From Methylotuvimicrobium buryatense 5G (GTDB lineage: Bacteria > Pseudomonadota > Gammaproteobacteria > Methylococcales > Methylomonadaceae), in NCBI RefSeq assembly GCF_000341735.1, contig NZ_KB455575.1:128582-192581 (forward strand): a DNA stretch of 64,000 nucleotides, in the 5' to 3' direction. How positions within the stretch are numbered: position 1 is the first letter of the stretch; each line of letters begins with the position of its first letter. The notes under the pieces were generated by a model. The model ran no database searches, was not told the origin of the DNA, and saw nothing but the letters and a program-made list of their open reading frames with translations. This document shows, piece by piece, positions 34,122 to 44,400 of this stretch. The position numbers and the translations under genes were made by a program.

Positions 34122-34328
34122 TTAAGCTAAGACGGTTTTCACTAATTGCTTTGTGAATGCCCTTAGTGGTTCTTTGTGTTGTAAATATTGTTGGAATAAG
34201 CTGTCGATCGCAAGCGGTGTAAGATAGGCGTAAACGCCAATGCCGGTTTGCGAAATAAATTCACCGCTTAGCATTTCGATGAACGTGGACTGCCCTTGGC
34301 TTGTGATTTCTATCGGTTGATTTTCCAT
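34122..34328 (-). CDS. Conserved 68-residue protein, paralogue 1
   Basis: I do not recognise a family. The protein (MENQPIEITSQGQ, then GVYAYLTPLAIDSL and QHKEPLRAFTKQLV) is about 80% identical to the 68-residue product at 58036-58242. Upstream and downstream DNA is also similar in both places, including the AGAGGT ribosome binding site, ATTGATCAGAGG, and TTTTTGGCTGCAATTAA after the stop. Preservation of frame and length across a duplicated locus supports a real gene. It looks soluble and helical with no signal peptide. A 21-bp site lies 330 bp upstream. Confidence 0.75.
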   Translation of the reverse strand: MENQPIEITSQGQSTFIEMLSGEFISQTGIGVYAYLTPLAIDSLFQQYLQHKEPLRAFTKQLVKTVLA

Positions 34329-34658
34329 TGTCGATACCTCTGATCAATGATTTTTCATAATAAAAAGTAATATCAAGGTCCATCTAAAGAATATAAATAG
34401 TTTCAATAATTTAATAAATTATTCAAAGGTAAAGTTTGGTCTAGTCAACTTTCCTCGAGGAGAAATTGAAGGCATACCGGATTCCTGTTCTAAATCGGCG
34501 TGATCTCTTTGCGTGCCTGTCTTGGTCTTGGATGGATACATGATTAACGTAAGGCATCTACATAAGACTTGGATCGTTAGATCCGGTTGGGGATGCAAGA
34601 AACGGTTCGCTTTTTATATCTGCTCTGAGAGATATAGTGAAGTATCGGATGCTTATTG

Positions 34659-34679
34659 GTCTGTACGCTATCGTACATA
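34659..34679 (-). promoter_or_regulatory. 21-bp directional palindromic site, copy 9
   Basis: On the minus strand it is TAT, GTACG, ATAG, CGTAC, AGAC, with perfect arms. It points to the 68-residue gene at 34122-34328. The rest of 34400-34650 shows nothing recognisable. Confidence 0.5.
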
Positions 34680-34700
34680 CTGGCGAAAGTTTTCCGGATA

Positions 34701-34849
34701 TATACCTATCGTAGATCAAAATTCGGCGCCGGGGCCGTCAAAGTATGCCGTGAATGCATCTATGTAGGATCTATGCTGGCAAAGCCTTTGTTGGACACCC
34801 CGGCGCTTCCTCAGACACTACCGAAGAAATTTGAAGTGCGAAAGGTATA
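34701..34849 (+). repeat. Family A element, short form (A10)
   Basis: TATACCTATCGTAGATC to GTGCGAAAGGTATA, 149 bp, with small deletions in the interior. Confidence 0.8.
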
Positions 34850-34997
34850 ATATCCACCCGCTAATTTAACTATTTTTCCGGACGAATTCGTTTTCTGAGA
34901 TTGATATTTGCTGATCGGAAAAGGTTGGGCATATGAACGACTGCCTAGGCGAGGTGACTATTGAATTGAACCTAAAAAATCAGTTGAGCATTCTAAA

Positions 34998-35046
34998 TCC
35001 CGTTCGCCCTGAGCCTAGCCGAAGGGCTCAGAACGAACGGATTCCA
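34998..35046. repeat. Dispersed GTTCGCCCTGAGCC hairpin
   Basis: CGTTCGCCCTGAGCCTAGCC and its near-complement GGGCTCAGAACGAACGG form an inverted repeat. Related motifs sit inside the F element at 17090-17220 and the E element at 36470-36560. Confidence 0.55.
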
Positions 35047-35097
35047 CGTGTTCGCCTGATTTTTTCTAGATTGAAAGGTAATTAAAAAATCAACGTA

Positions 35098-35874
35098 ATC
35101 AAGAAGTCTATTATTTGGTTAGTCCTAGTGGTCTCGGGTCTATTATTTGGCTGTGTGACAGGATGGGACGAGAACTATCTGCGAGGATACACACCAACGA
35201 AAAGTGTCGAGTTTATGCTCAGCTTTGATGATGGGCCGCTGCCCGAAACAACCGAGCGCGTGTTGGATAGTTTGGCAAAACTTAAGGCTTCTGACGGGGC
35301 ACCGGTAAAAGCCGGTTTTTTCTTGCTGGCCGATGCGCCCGATGATTTTTGGCGAAGGCGGCTTTATTACGCACCCTACGAACTCTGGACTCAAAAGGGC
35401 AGCATCGCAAGATATCCGGAAATTACCCGGAGAATCAAACAGGAAGGACATATTATCGGTAATCATACGACTCATCATCCATGGTTTCGATGGCCTTGGC
35501 TGGATACGAAGAAGGCTGTGCTCGCCGAATTTACCGAGTGGGAGGCCATTCATGAAAGGGTATTAGGTAAATCGGACTTGCGTCTATTTCGATCGCCCTA
35601 TTTGATTCTCAATAACCATGTGCGTGAAACGGCTGATCGATTAGGCTATCAGATCGTCATGGGGGAATTGGTAGGCGATTCTAATCCGGGGGCAACGGTT
35701 GCCATGATTCAACAAAAGACGCAGTCTATTTTGGCGGCGTGGAGCAAGCCTCACCCCTGTTTATTGATATTCCACGACAATCGTCCCACCACCTACCGAC
35801 ATCTCGATGAAATTGTCGGCAATCTTCAGCAACGAGGTTTTCGGCTGGTGCATTTTGATCCCAAACGATTGTAA
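35098..35874 (+). CDS. Polysaccharide deacetylase family lipoprotein, unusual start
   Basis: A NodB-type deacetylase: LSFDDGPLPETTERV (metal and catalytic Asp), GNHTTHHPW (the HxxxH metal site) and LFRSPYL (RxPY). The first ATG/GTG codon in frame is GTG at 35128, which would leave only eight residues before the lipobox LLFGC. The in-frame codons from 35098 (ATC, then KKSIIWLVLVVSGLLFGC) form a textbook lipoprotein signal, so translation may begin at the non-standard ATC, or an ATG there has mutated. It should act on cell-surface or secreted polysaccharide. About 248 residues from GTG or 258 from ATC. Confidence 0.78.
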   Translation: MKKSIIWLVLVVSGLLFGCVTGWDENYLRGYTPTKSVEFMLSFDDGPLPETTERVLDSLAKLKASDGAPVKAGFFLLADAPDDFWRRRLYYAPYELWTQKGSIARYPEITRRIKQEGHIIGNHTTHHPWFRWPWLDTKKAVLAEFTEWEAIHERVLGKSDLRLFRSPYLILNNHVRETADRLGYQIVMGELVGDSNPGATVAMIQQKTQSILAAWSKPHPCLLIFHDNRPTTYRHLDEIVGNLQQRGFRLVHFDPKRL

Positions 35875-36013
35875 TGCAACCGCAAACGCTCATTTGCCGT
35901 GAATGGTGCAAATTATTTGCCGATGTTACGCGCCGCTACTGCATGTAGAGCAAACCCCGAAACTCTTACCGCTACATTCGGTGGGAAAAGTGATGATTCT
36001 TCGTAACATCAGT

Positions 36014-36173
36014 TATACCCATCGTAGATCAAAATTCGGCGCCGGGGTGCCCGTCAAAGGACGCCGTGAATACGTCCCTGTAGGCTCTATGCCAGCTCCA
36101 TGCCGGCAAAGCTTTTGCCGAGCACCCCGGCGCCTCCTCAGGCACTGCCGAAATTTGAAATGCGAAAGGTATA
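36014..36173 (+). repeat. Family A element, short form (A11)
   Basis: TATACCCATCGTAGATC to ATGCGAAAGGTATA, 160 bp, with the short-form interior. Confidence 0.85.
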
Positions 36174-36202
36174 TTACTTTGAAAGTGCGCAGTTTTGGAT
36201 TG

Positions 36203-36391
36203 CTTAGGAATACGCACAAAATAACTTATACAAGTAGTAGGCTTTGTGGCGGTTTGGTGACTCGCTTGACAGGACGCCGTGAATACGTCCGTGTAGGCTT
36301 GACGGCGGCTATCCCTGCCGCCGACACCTGTCAATCGAGCCACCAAATCCCCTTCCAACCGTTGTCTAAGTTATTTCATGCTCGTTCCTTA
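36203..36391. repeat. Family H inverted-repeat element (H2)
   Basis: Second copy of the element at 31904, with the same ends (GCACAAAATAACTT and AAGTTATTTCATGC) and GACAGGACGCCGTGAATACG centre. It lacks the family I-like block found in H1. Confidence 0.75.
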
Positions 36392-36449
36392 TTTAATTTT
36401 TCAATATGCAAAACTCTGCTGTAAAAATACAGCACCCTGACCATACCCT

Positions 36450-36583
36450 CACTGCCATTAAGTTAAGCCGTTCGTGGTGAGCCTGTCGAACCATGGACGG
36501 CTTAACTTATCGACCCAGGATTTTTCCATTCACCCTTCGACAGGCTCAGGGCGAACGGAAAAATCCTTAACTTAATGGCAGTG
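36450..36583. mobile_element. Family E element (E3), 11-bp duplication
   Basis: A 134-bp element with perfect ends CACTGCCATTAAGTTAAG and CTTAACTTAATGGCAGTG and a perfect 11-bp flanking repeat GACCATACCCT (36439-36449 and 36584-36594). The core differs from E1 and carries a TTCGTGGTGAGCCTGTCG / TTCGACAGGCTCAGGGC inverted repeat. Confidence 0.92.
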
Positions 36584-36653
36584 GACCATACCCTGGGTAC
36601 TTTCATTATCCGGGGTGATGACAGCCTCTTCATGATCGTTTGGTTGAATATCG

Positions 36654-36674
36654 AGTGTTCGCTACCGTACAGAC
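36654..36674 (+). promoter_or_regulatory. 21-bp directional palindromic site, copy 10
   Basis: AGT, GTTCG, CTAC, CGTAC, AGAC. It points to the lipoprotein gene at 37044, 369 bp away, of which 181 bp is a family K repeat. Confidence 0.5.
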
Positions 36675-36793
36675 TTGTGCTGATGATGGTGTTAGATTTT
36701 GTATCAACGACCGTGAGCGTTTCGATTCATCGTAATGACAAACGGAATCCTGATTAGCAAGTTTCTTCAGCTAAAGCCCAAAGATCAGCATAT

Positions 36794-36974
36794 CCCTAGC
36801 AGGACGGGGTTTGCAACCCGGTCCTAAACGTTTTGACTTTGGCCGAAGTTAGCCGAAATGTTTAGAGCAAACCGAAACGTTGGGGACGGGTTAAATAACC
36901 CGTCCCGCAGAAGTGGCTACGACTGGCCACTGCTCGGACAATTGGCTTCAGCAAGCTGAGGCATCTTGCTAATT
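36794..36974 (+). repeat. Repeat family K, copy 3 (extended)
   Basis: About 181 bp, nearly identical to copy 2 including the right-hand extension to AGCATCTTGCTAAT-like sequence. It has the complete first hairpin found in copy 1. Confidence 0.78.
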
Positions 36975-37043
36975 AGGAACGGAATTGAATTCGCATGGTG
37001 TAATTTAGCTGAATTTTAGTACGCCATAACCGTTGGAGGTTAT

Positions 37044-37445
37044 ATGAAAAATATTATGTTAAGAGCCAAAGTTAGCCGGTTGCTATTACTCTTGGGTATT
37101 GCCATCGTGGTTTTGTCCGGCTGTTCTCAAACCCTTGTAAAGGATGACACGCGAATGGACGAAGCAGGCACCATTCATTGCTCCGGTAGTGAAGGTGCCG
37201 ATGACTCCTCCATCGCCGTCATACCGATTCCTGTACTGGCATTTTTTATGCCCCACGCCGACCTCAATGAGATTAATGCCGATGATTATCTCAGTCGGTG
37301 CGGAGACTCCGATAAATTGATTAACCGAAAAGTGATCGTCGGTCGAGGCGCATGTTTCCCAACAGCGCTGACAAGAATCATTAGTCTGGGAATCTGGCAA
37401 TGGTGTCCGGCAAGCGTTTCTTGGGAAGCTGACGTGCGGCCTTGA
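37044..37445 (+). CDS. Putative lipoprotein of unknown function
   Basis: A 133-residue product with a clear lipoprotein signal (LLLLLGIAIVVLSGC, cysteine at residue 27). The mature part has about four more cysteines (HCSGSE, SRCGDS, GACFPT, QWCPAS), which could form two disulfides in the periplasm. No family is recognised. GGAGGT precedes the ATG. It lies downstream of a 21-bp site and a family K repeat. Confidence 0.75.
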   Translation: MKNIMLRAKVSRLLLLLGIAIVVLSGCSQTLVKDDTRMDEAGTIHCSGSEGADDSSIAVIPIPVLAFFMPHADLNEINADDYLSRCGDSDKLINRKVIVGRGACFPTALTRIISLGIWQWCPASVSWEADVRP

Positions 37446-37517
37446 GATTTTTCGGGTCACGGCCGACAAGGAAAACACTGAATGGCTCAACGTAACCAGA
37501 TATTCAAGTTTTGAAAG

Positions 37518-37667
37518 TATACCTTTCGTACTTCAAAATTCGGCGGGAGACTAAGGAGGCACCGGGGTGCTCGACAAAGGCTTTGCCAGCATGGAGCCTA
37601 CATGGACGTATTCACGGCGTCCTTTGACGGGCACCCCAGCGCCGAATTTTAATCTGCGATGAGTATA
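37518..37667 (-). repeat. Family A element, reversed short form (A12)
   Basis: TATACCTTTCGTACTTC to AATCTGCGATGAGTATA, 150 bp. Confidence 0.8.
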
Positions 37668-37724
37668 GGCTAGCAGTGTATCAGGTTCGGCGGTGAATTA
37701 AGGATGTCATGTTTTAAGAAGCTA

Positions 37725-37745
37725 TGTGTTCGATACCGAACAGAC
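37725..37745 (+). promoter_or_regulatory. 21-bp directional palindromic site, copy 11
   Basis: TGT, GTTCG, ATAC, CGAAC, AGAC, with perfect arms, only 54 bp upstream of the DUF3096 start and pointing toward it. This is the closest site-to-gene spacing in the window. Confidence 0.6.
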
Positions 37746-37799
37746 TAAGTTCATTATTACCGTTAGTTTGTAATATCTCTTAACTCGACAAGGATCGAA

Positions 37800-37943
37800 A
37801 TGACTATTGCAATCGAACCTATGTTGGCACTTGTGATAGGGATATTAATTTTGGTGGTGCCTAGATTTTTAAATTACTTCGTGGCTGTTTATTTGATCGT
37901 TCGAGGCGTCTTGGGGCTAATGCAACATAATAATCTGTTGTAG
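37800..37943 (+). CDS. DUF3096 family small membrane protein
   Basis: A 47-residue hydrophobic protein (MTIAIEPMLALVIGILIL, then VPRFLNYFVAVYLIVRGVLGL) with two membrane segments, matching the small DUF3096 family as I recall it. AAGGA lies eight bases before the ATG. It is followed by a second tiny membrane protein gene 69 bp downstream. Function unknown; such proteins commonly sit among stress-inducible genes. Confidence 0.8.
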   Translation: MTIAIEPMLALVIGILILVVPRFLNYFVAVYLIVRGVLGLMQHNNLL

Positions 37944-38012
37944 TAGGTGATTGGGTTCCTAGACCTAAATGAATTTTCAAGCTTATGCTTTTTATCCAAC
38001 AGGAGCGCTACT

Positions 38013-38171
38013 ATGTCAATTGGCACAATTGTACTGATTATTCTTATTCTGATGCTGGTCGGCATCATTCCAGTCTGGCCGCATAGCCGAGGATGGGGAT
38101 ACGGACCGAGCGGCGGGCTAGGGACGATTTTGATCATCATATTGATTCTAGTTTTAATGGGCATCATCTAG
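38013..38171 (+). CDS. DUF3309 family small membrane protein
   Basis: A 52-residue protein. The pattern MSIGTIVLIILILMLVG, WPHSRGWGYGPSGGLG, then a second hydrophobic stretch ending LVLMGII, is characteristic of DUF3309. Two membrane segments flank the conserved WPHSRGWGYGPSGG loop. AGGAG precedes the ATG at good spacing; an in-frame upstream ATG at 37947 is not needed. Function unknown; probably co-expressed with the DUF3096 gene. Confidence 0.88.
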   Translation: MSIGTIVLIILILMLVGIIPVWPHSRGWGYGPSGGLGTILIIILILVLMGII

Positions 38172-38288
38172 CCTGTAATACCCCGCTCGCTCGTTATGGA
38201 TCTTCATGCGCCGTAACTCTATGCGGGGTGTCACATTCGTGCTTCAGCGTAAGGCACTCTTCGATTTAGGTAATCGTCATTTTCCCCC

Positions 38289-38321
38289 GGGATACCCATA
38301 GGACACAAGAGCCGGTATCCC
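38289..38321. other. Hairpin between DUF3309 and the glucan synthase gene
   Basis: GGGATACC and GGTATCCC can pair around a 17-nt loop. No T-run follows, so terminator function is doubtful. The rest of 38172-38442 shows only the AGGAGAG ribosome binding site of the next gene. Confidence 0.35.
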
Positions 38322-38442
38322 AGTGCCATAGACGTTTAGCTTTATATCCGGAGACCGGACTCCTGATGCGCGTTCTTGTGCATTGCCTTTCGGGCTAATG
38401 CAAACCAGCTATGCCGATTAATAAAGACAGGAGAGTCAAATC

Positions 38443-41400
38443 ATGGCCAAACGGCGAGAACAAAGACGATATGTTAGAGTCGATCATCCGGTTAGCGATG
38501 AATCGCCTATTCGGTTCGAGTTATTCAGTCGCGAACGGCTCGAACAGCATGCGATCACTTTGGCGCAAGCGCAAAAGAAAGTCAGTCGCCACAAGAAGGG
38601 TCAAAAACTGATTCCTCGGGTGCGCGATAATTCTCTTGTGCTGCTTAATGCTTATAAAGCAGTCGCCAAGGGAGTTCGTGACAAGCACGCCATTACGCCG
38701 GCTGCCGAATGGCTTCTGGATAATTTTCATGTCATTGAAGAGCAGGTCGGTGACATTCTCGTTGACTTGCCTGAAAGCTATTACCGGGAACTGCCTAAGT
38801 TAGACGAAGGCGTGCTCGAAGGCTTTCCTCGTGTTTACGGTATTGCCTGGGCATTGGTTGCGCATTTGGATAGCCGCTTCGACCCGGAGTTGCTAAAAGT
38901 CTTTGTGCGCGCCTATCAAAGTGTCGATCCTCTCACGCTCGGCGAACTCTGGGCGATTCCGATTACATTGCGGGTCTTGCTGGTCGAAAATCTTCGGCGA
39001 CTCGCGATCCGTATCTTGCATTCCCAAACCGGTCGCAAGATGGCCGACGAGTTCGTCGATAAATGCGAACAAATTATTGCCCAAAGCGATAAGCCGGACG
39101 CCCCATTACCGGTGCCGGTATTACCCGCCGAGCCCTTGATTCAAGCATACGCCGTCCAAATCTTGCAACGCTCGCACGACCCGCATCTAGGCGCAGTGGT
39201 TTCCCTTGATTTTCTTAATGAATGGCTAGACCGGCAAGGTGTAGCACTCGATGAAATCGTGAGCCGGGAGCACGCCGATCAGATCGCCGATAACTGGACG
39301 GTGCGGAATATCATTATCAGCATGCGCGCCATCTCTGCATTTGAGTGGCCTCAATTCGTCGAGGATGTGAGTCTCGTGGACGAGTGCCTGCGTGTTCATG
39401 AAAGCTATTGTTCTTTCGATTTTTTGACGCGCGATCGTTACCGGCACGCGATCGAGGACCTCGCCAAGCGCTCGCCGTATTCAGAGTTGGAGATCGCTCG
39501 CAAGGTGATAGATAAAGTTCGATGCGGAAGCGAGCATTCCATTGCCGACAAACGACAACAAGAACCGGGTTATCACTTGATCGGTACTGGCCGTTACGCA
39601 TTCGAAAAGGAGGTTAAGTTTCGACCTTCGTTCAAAAAAAAGTTCTTGCGTGCCTATATCGCCCATGCCGGGCTCGCATATATGGGTAGTTTGGTTCTGT
39701 TGACACTTTTGTTGCTCGCGCTGCCGTTGAGCTTGAGCTTCGCCGCTGGTATCAGCGGATTACCGCTATTCCTGCTCGCGCTGTTCGGATTGTTCCCGGC
39801 ATCGGATATAGCTGTCGGCCTGGTAAACCATTTCATCAGTGCGAATCTTCCGCCGCAACACCTGCCAAGGATCGATCTAAAAGACGGCGTGCCTCAGGCA
39901 TTGAGCACATTCGTCGTCGTGCCGACGATGTTCGTCAACGAGGCCGGGGTCAAGGAGCAGATCAACCAGCTTGAAGTACGCTATCTGTCCAACTCGGATG
40001 GTGCGGTGCGCTTCGCGCTGTTGTCCGATTGGTCGGATGCCGATCGGGAAGTCATGCCGGACGATGCACCGTTGCTGGATATAGCCACTGCCGGTGTAGC
40101 CGCACTCAATGCCAAGTATGGAGACCAACGCTTCTATGTTTTTCACCGAAAACGCTTGTGGAATCCAAGCGAAGGCAAGTGGATGGGATGGGAGCGCAAA
40201 CGAGGTAAACTACACGAATTTAATCGGCTGTTACGCGGCGCTGCCGATACGTCATTTCTTCCAGTCGATGGTAAGCCAGCCGTGGCGCCGCCCGGCATTT
40301 GCTATGTCATTACTCTTGATGCCGATACCAAGATGCCGATGGGTGCCGTAACGCAACTGGTGGGTGTCGCCGCTCACCCGCTCAATCAGCCGGTATTCGA
40401 TCCCGACACCCAATGTGTCGTAGACGGCTATGGAATTCTGCAACCTCGCGTGACACCGACCTTGCCGCATCGGCGGGAGCACTCGATGTTTCACCAGATT
40501 TTTGCCGGGGCTTCCGGAATTGACGCCTATTCCAGTTCGGTATCCGAGCTTTATCAGGATTTGTTCAGGCTCGGTACTTACAGCGGTAAAGGCTTGTATC
40601 ATGTGGACTCGTTCGAGGCCGCGTTGGCCGGACGTGTACCGGACAACACTCAGCTCAGCCATGATTTGTTCGAGAGTGTTTATGTGCGTTGCGCGTTGGT
40701 GAGCGATATCGAGCTTTTCGAAGAATTTCCTTCCCACACCGAAGTTGCGGCTTCACGTGAACACCGTTGGGTTCGGGGCGATTGGCAACTGTTACCTTGG
40801 ATTTTCGGACGTCGCGGCAAGGATATGCCGATGATCGGGCGTTGGAAAATGCTGGATAATTTGCGTCGCTCCCTATTGGCTCCGGCAGCTTTATCCTCCC
40901 TGGTCGCAATCTGGGCCATCCCGAATGCACCGGTATTAGTGCTGACCGGTTTCGTACTAACGGCATTAGCCTTTCCTGCGATCTTGGCGATCATCGGCGG
41001 GTTTACATTACCTCGTCGTGGCATCGCGTTGAGCACCCATCTGCGTGCGGTGGGAGAAAATACGTTATGGGCAATTGGCAACAGCTTCGTGGCGTTGACC
41101 TTACTCGCAGAACGCGCTTGGCTGATGACGGATGCTATTGTCACCACTTTGGTACGCTTGTTCGTTACTCGGCGGCAATTGTTGAAATGGGTTACCGCCC
41201 TGCAGGCAAAGGCGCAGTCGGATCATGCGCTGAAGAATCTTATTCGACCCATGGGGCGATCCTCCATAGTCGTTATTGGCGCGGGCACAATAGTTTTGCT
41301 ATTAAATCCGATTGGAATTTATGTTGCTTCGCCGTTTTTAATATTATGGATATTGTCACCGATCATCGCTCGATGGTTGAGTCTTCCGCCGAAGCTTGAT

Positions 41401-44400
41401 CTGGCCGAGTCCTTACCGGCCGAGGATATTGTGCGCTTGCGCTTGATCGGCAGGCGTATCTGGCGCTTTTTCACGACCTTCGTGACCGAGGGGGAGCATT
41501 ATCTGCCGCCGGATAATTTTCAGGAAGACCCGCAACCCGTCATCGCTCATCGTAGTTCGCCTACTAATTTCGGACTCTATTTGTTGTCCGTCGTATCCGC
41601 CCGTGATTTCGGTTGGATCGGGTTGATCGACACCGTAGAGCGACTCGAAGCCACGCTGAAAACGCTCGATGTACTGCCGCGTTTACACGGTCATTTTTAC
41701 AATTGGTACGATACCCGCGACTTGCAAATGCTGGAACCACGTTATGTGTCAACCGTTGACAGCGGTAACTTAGCGGGTCATTTGCTGGTATTGGCGCAGT
41801 TCTGCCGGGAAACGCTGAATCGACCGCTCGCGTTTTACTCTGCATTGGAAGGCCTTAAGGATACTCATCGGTTGTTGATGGACGCGCTCGCTAAAATTAG
41901 CGATGACCGGCGAACACTCATCGTTCCGTTGAAAGAACTGCGGCAAAATGTCGTCATGCTCGGGGAGCTTTTGGCCAAGAGTCCTGTTGATCCGGACGAA
42001 TGGAGCCGTCAGTGGCGACAGCTGACCGACGGCGCCGACACACTGCAGGATCTGGCTCATGCCTATGTCGCCGAGTGTGGCGATGAGGATGACAGCGAAG
42101 TACTCGTATGGGCTACGTTGATGCGGAATGACATTCGTTCGCATGCGAACGATGTGGAGTGTTTGGTTCCTTGGATTCATTTTACGGTCCGTAACGAGAC
42201 CGGTATGGAACCCGCGATGACTCGTCTGTTTCAAACTCATCTAACCTTTGAGTCTCCGCTGAGTGACTATTCCGGCTGTTATCGTCAGTGCCTAGCTGAC
42301 CTCGAAGCATTGTCCGAACAGTCTGTTGCAACTGTGGATCGTAATGCTTTGGCGATGCAATTACGGAGCGCCGGAGCCCACGTCGAATCAGTCACCGAGC
42401 GACTGGAAAACATGGCCGCACGGTTTGAAACACTGTTCCGCGAAATGGATTTTAGTTTTCTTTACGACAAAGGCTGTCATCTTTTCGCGCTCGGTTACCG
42501 CGTTTCGGAAGGTGCTTTTGATTCCAGTTATTATGATTTGCTGGCGTCCGAAGCACGTCTCGCAAGTTTCATTGCGATCGCCAAGCGCGATGTGCCGCGA
42601 TCTCACTGGTTCCACCTGGGTCGTAGGGTGACACGCGCCGCACATGGCACTGTGTTGCTATCATGGTCGGGTTCGATGTTTGAATACTTGATGCCTTCCC
42701 TGGTGACTTTCACTCCACGATACAGTCTGCTCGATCAGACCTGCCGCCTGGTTGTTAAGCGGCAGATCGAATACGGCAATGAACGGAATGTGCCTTGGGG
42801 CGTTTCGGAGTCGGCTTTTAATGGTCGCGATCTTCATTTTACCTATCAGTATTCGGCTTTTGGCGTGCCTGGCCTGGGAATGAAGCGGGGTCTCAGCGAA
42901 GAATTGGTGATTGCTCCCTACGCCACGGCTTTGGCGGCGATGTATTTACCGCATGCCGCCGTGGAAAACTTTGCGCGCTTGGAAAAAAAAGGCGCAATGG
43001 GCCTGTTCGGTTTTTACGAAGCGCTAGATTTCACACCGGTCCGGTTGGCGGAAGGTCAAAATGTTGCGATGGTACGCTGCTACATGGCGCACCATCAAGG
43101 TATGTTCTTGGTGGCTATTGCCAATGTTCTACATGACGGGGAAATGCGCCATCGTTTTCATCGTGCGCCGCTGATCCAATCCGCCGACTTATTGTTGCAA
43201 GAACGGATCCCGCACGGTGCGGATACCAAGATCACGCCATTGTTGCAGGCTCTTGCCGAAGAAAAAGAACCCGCGCAGCCACCGGTTCGCCTTGTTCCAT
43301 CGCCTACGTCTTCCGTACCTTCAGCGCACCTCTTGTCCAACGGCCGTTACGCGGTCATGATCACAGCGGCCGGATCAGGCTACAGCGTTTGGCGGAACCT
43401 GGCTGTGACGCGTTGGCGCGAAGACGTAACAAAGGATGCTTGGGGAAGCTATCTCTATCTGCGCGATGTTGCAAGCGGTCAGGTTTGGTCGGCCGGCTAT
43501 CAACCGACGTCGGCGGTTCCCGACCATTACGATGTCGTCTTCGCTGAAGACCGTGCCCGCATCACGCGAACGGACGGCAGCATTGTCACTACTCTGGAGA
43601 TCATTGTTTCACCGGAGGACGATGCCGAAATCCGACGCTTGACTTTGACCAATGACGGTCCGCAGGCACGTGAAATCGATATTACTTCTTATGCGGAGGT
43701 AGTGCTTGCTCCGATGCCTTCGGATATTGCGCATCCGGTATTTTCCAATCTGTTTGTCCGGACCGAATACTTTCCTAAGGTGCAAGGACTGGTCGCGCAT
43801 CGGCGCCGACGGTCCGATGGCGATCCTGACATTTGGGCTGCCCATGTGCTGGCCGATGGGCGGCCCGGCGATGGACTTCAATATGAAACCGATCGGGCGC
43901 GTTTTGTCGGACGCGGGCAAACGCTTCGGGATCCGGTTGCGGTGATGGATGACCGGCCGCTGACCAATACGGTTGGAGCCGTTCTCGATCCGATATTCAG
44001 TCTGCGCAAACGAATTCGTATAGAGTCGGGCGCGACCGAACATATCATTTTGACTACCTTAATGGCTGAATCACGCCAAGCAGTGGAGGATTTGGCGGAC
44101 AAGTATCACAACATGGCTGTGTGGGATCGTGTATCCGCACTGGCGTGGACTCACGCTCATGTGCAATTGCATCATTTGCGTACCATGCCCGATGAGGCTC
44201 AGTTATTTCAGTTTCTGGCTAACCGTCTGATCTATGCCGATTCATCGCTGCGGTCGTCAGGAAGGTTGATGCGAATGAATAACATGAACGTCGCAGGATT
44301 ATGGCGGCATGGCGTCTCGGGAGATAGGCCTATCCTATTGCTCCGGATAACAGCGCTTGAGGATCGCACCCTCGTCGAACAATTGTTGCGAGCCCACGAG

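Noticed and set aside
36575-36757. A 60-codon frame downstream of the E3 element.
   Set aside because: It starts in the element and spans a 21-bp regulatory site; no family pattern.
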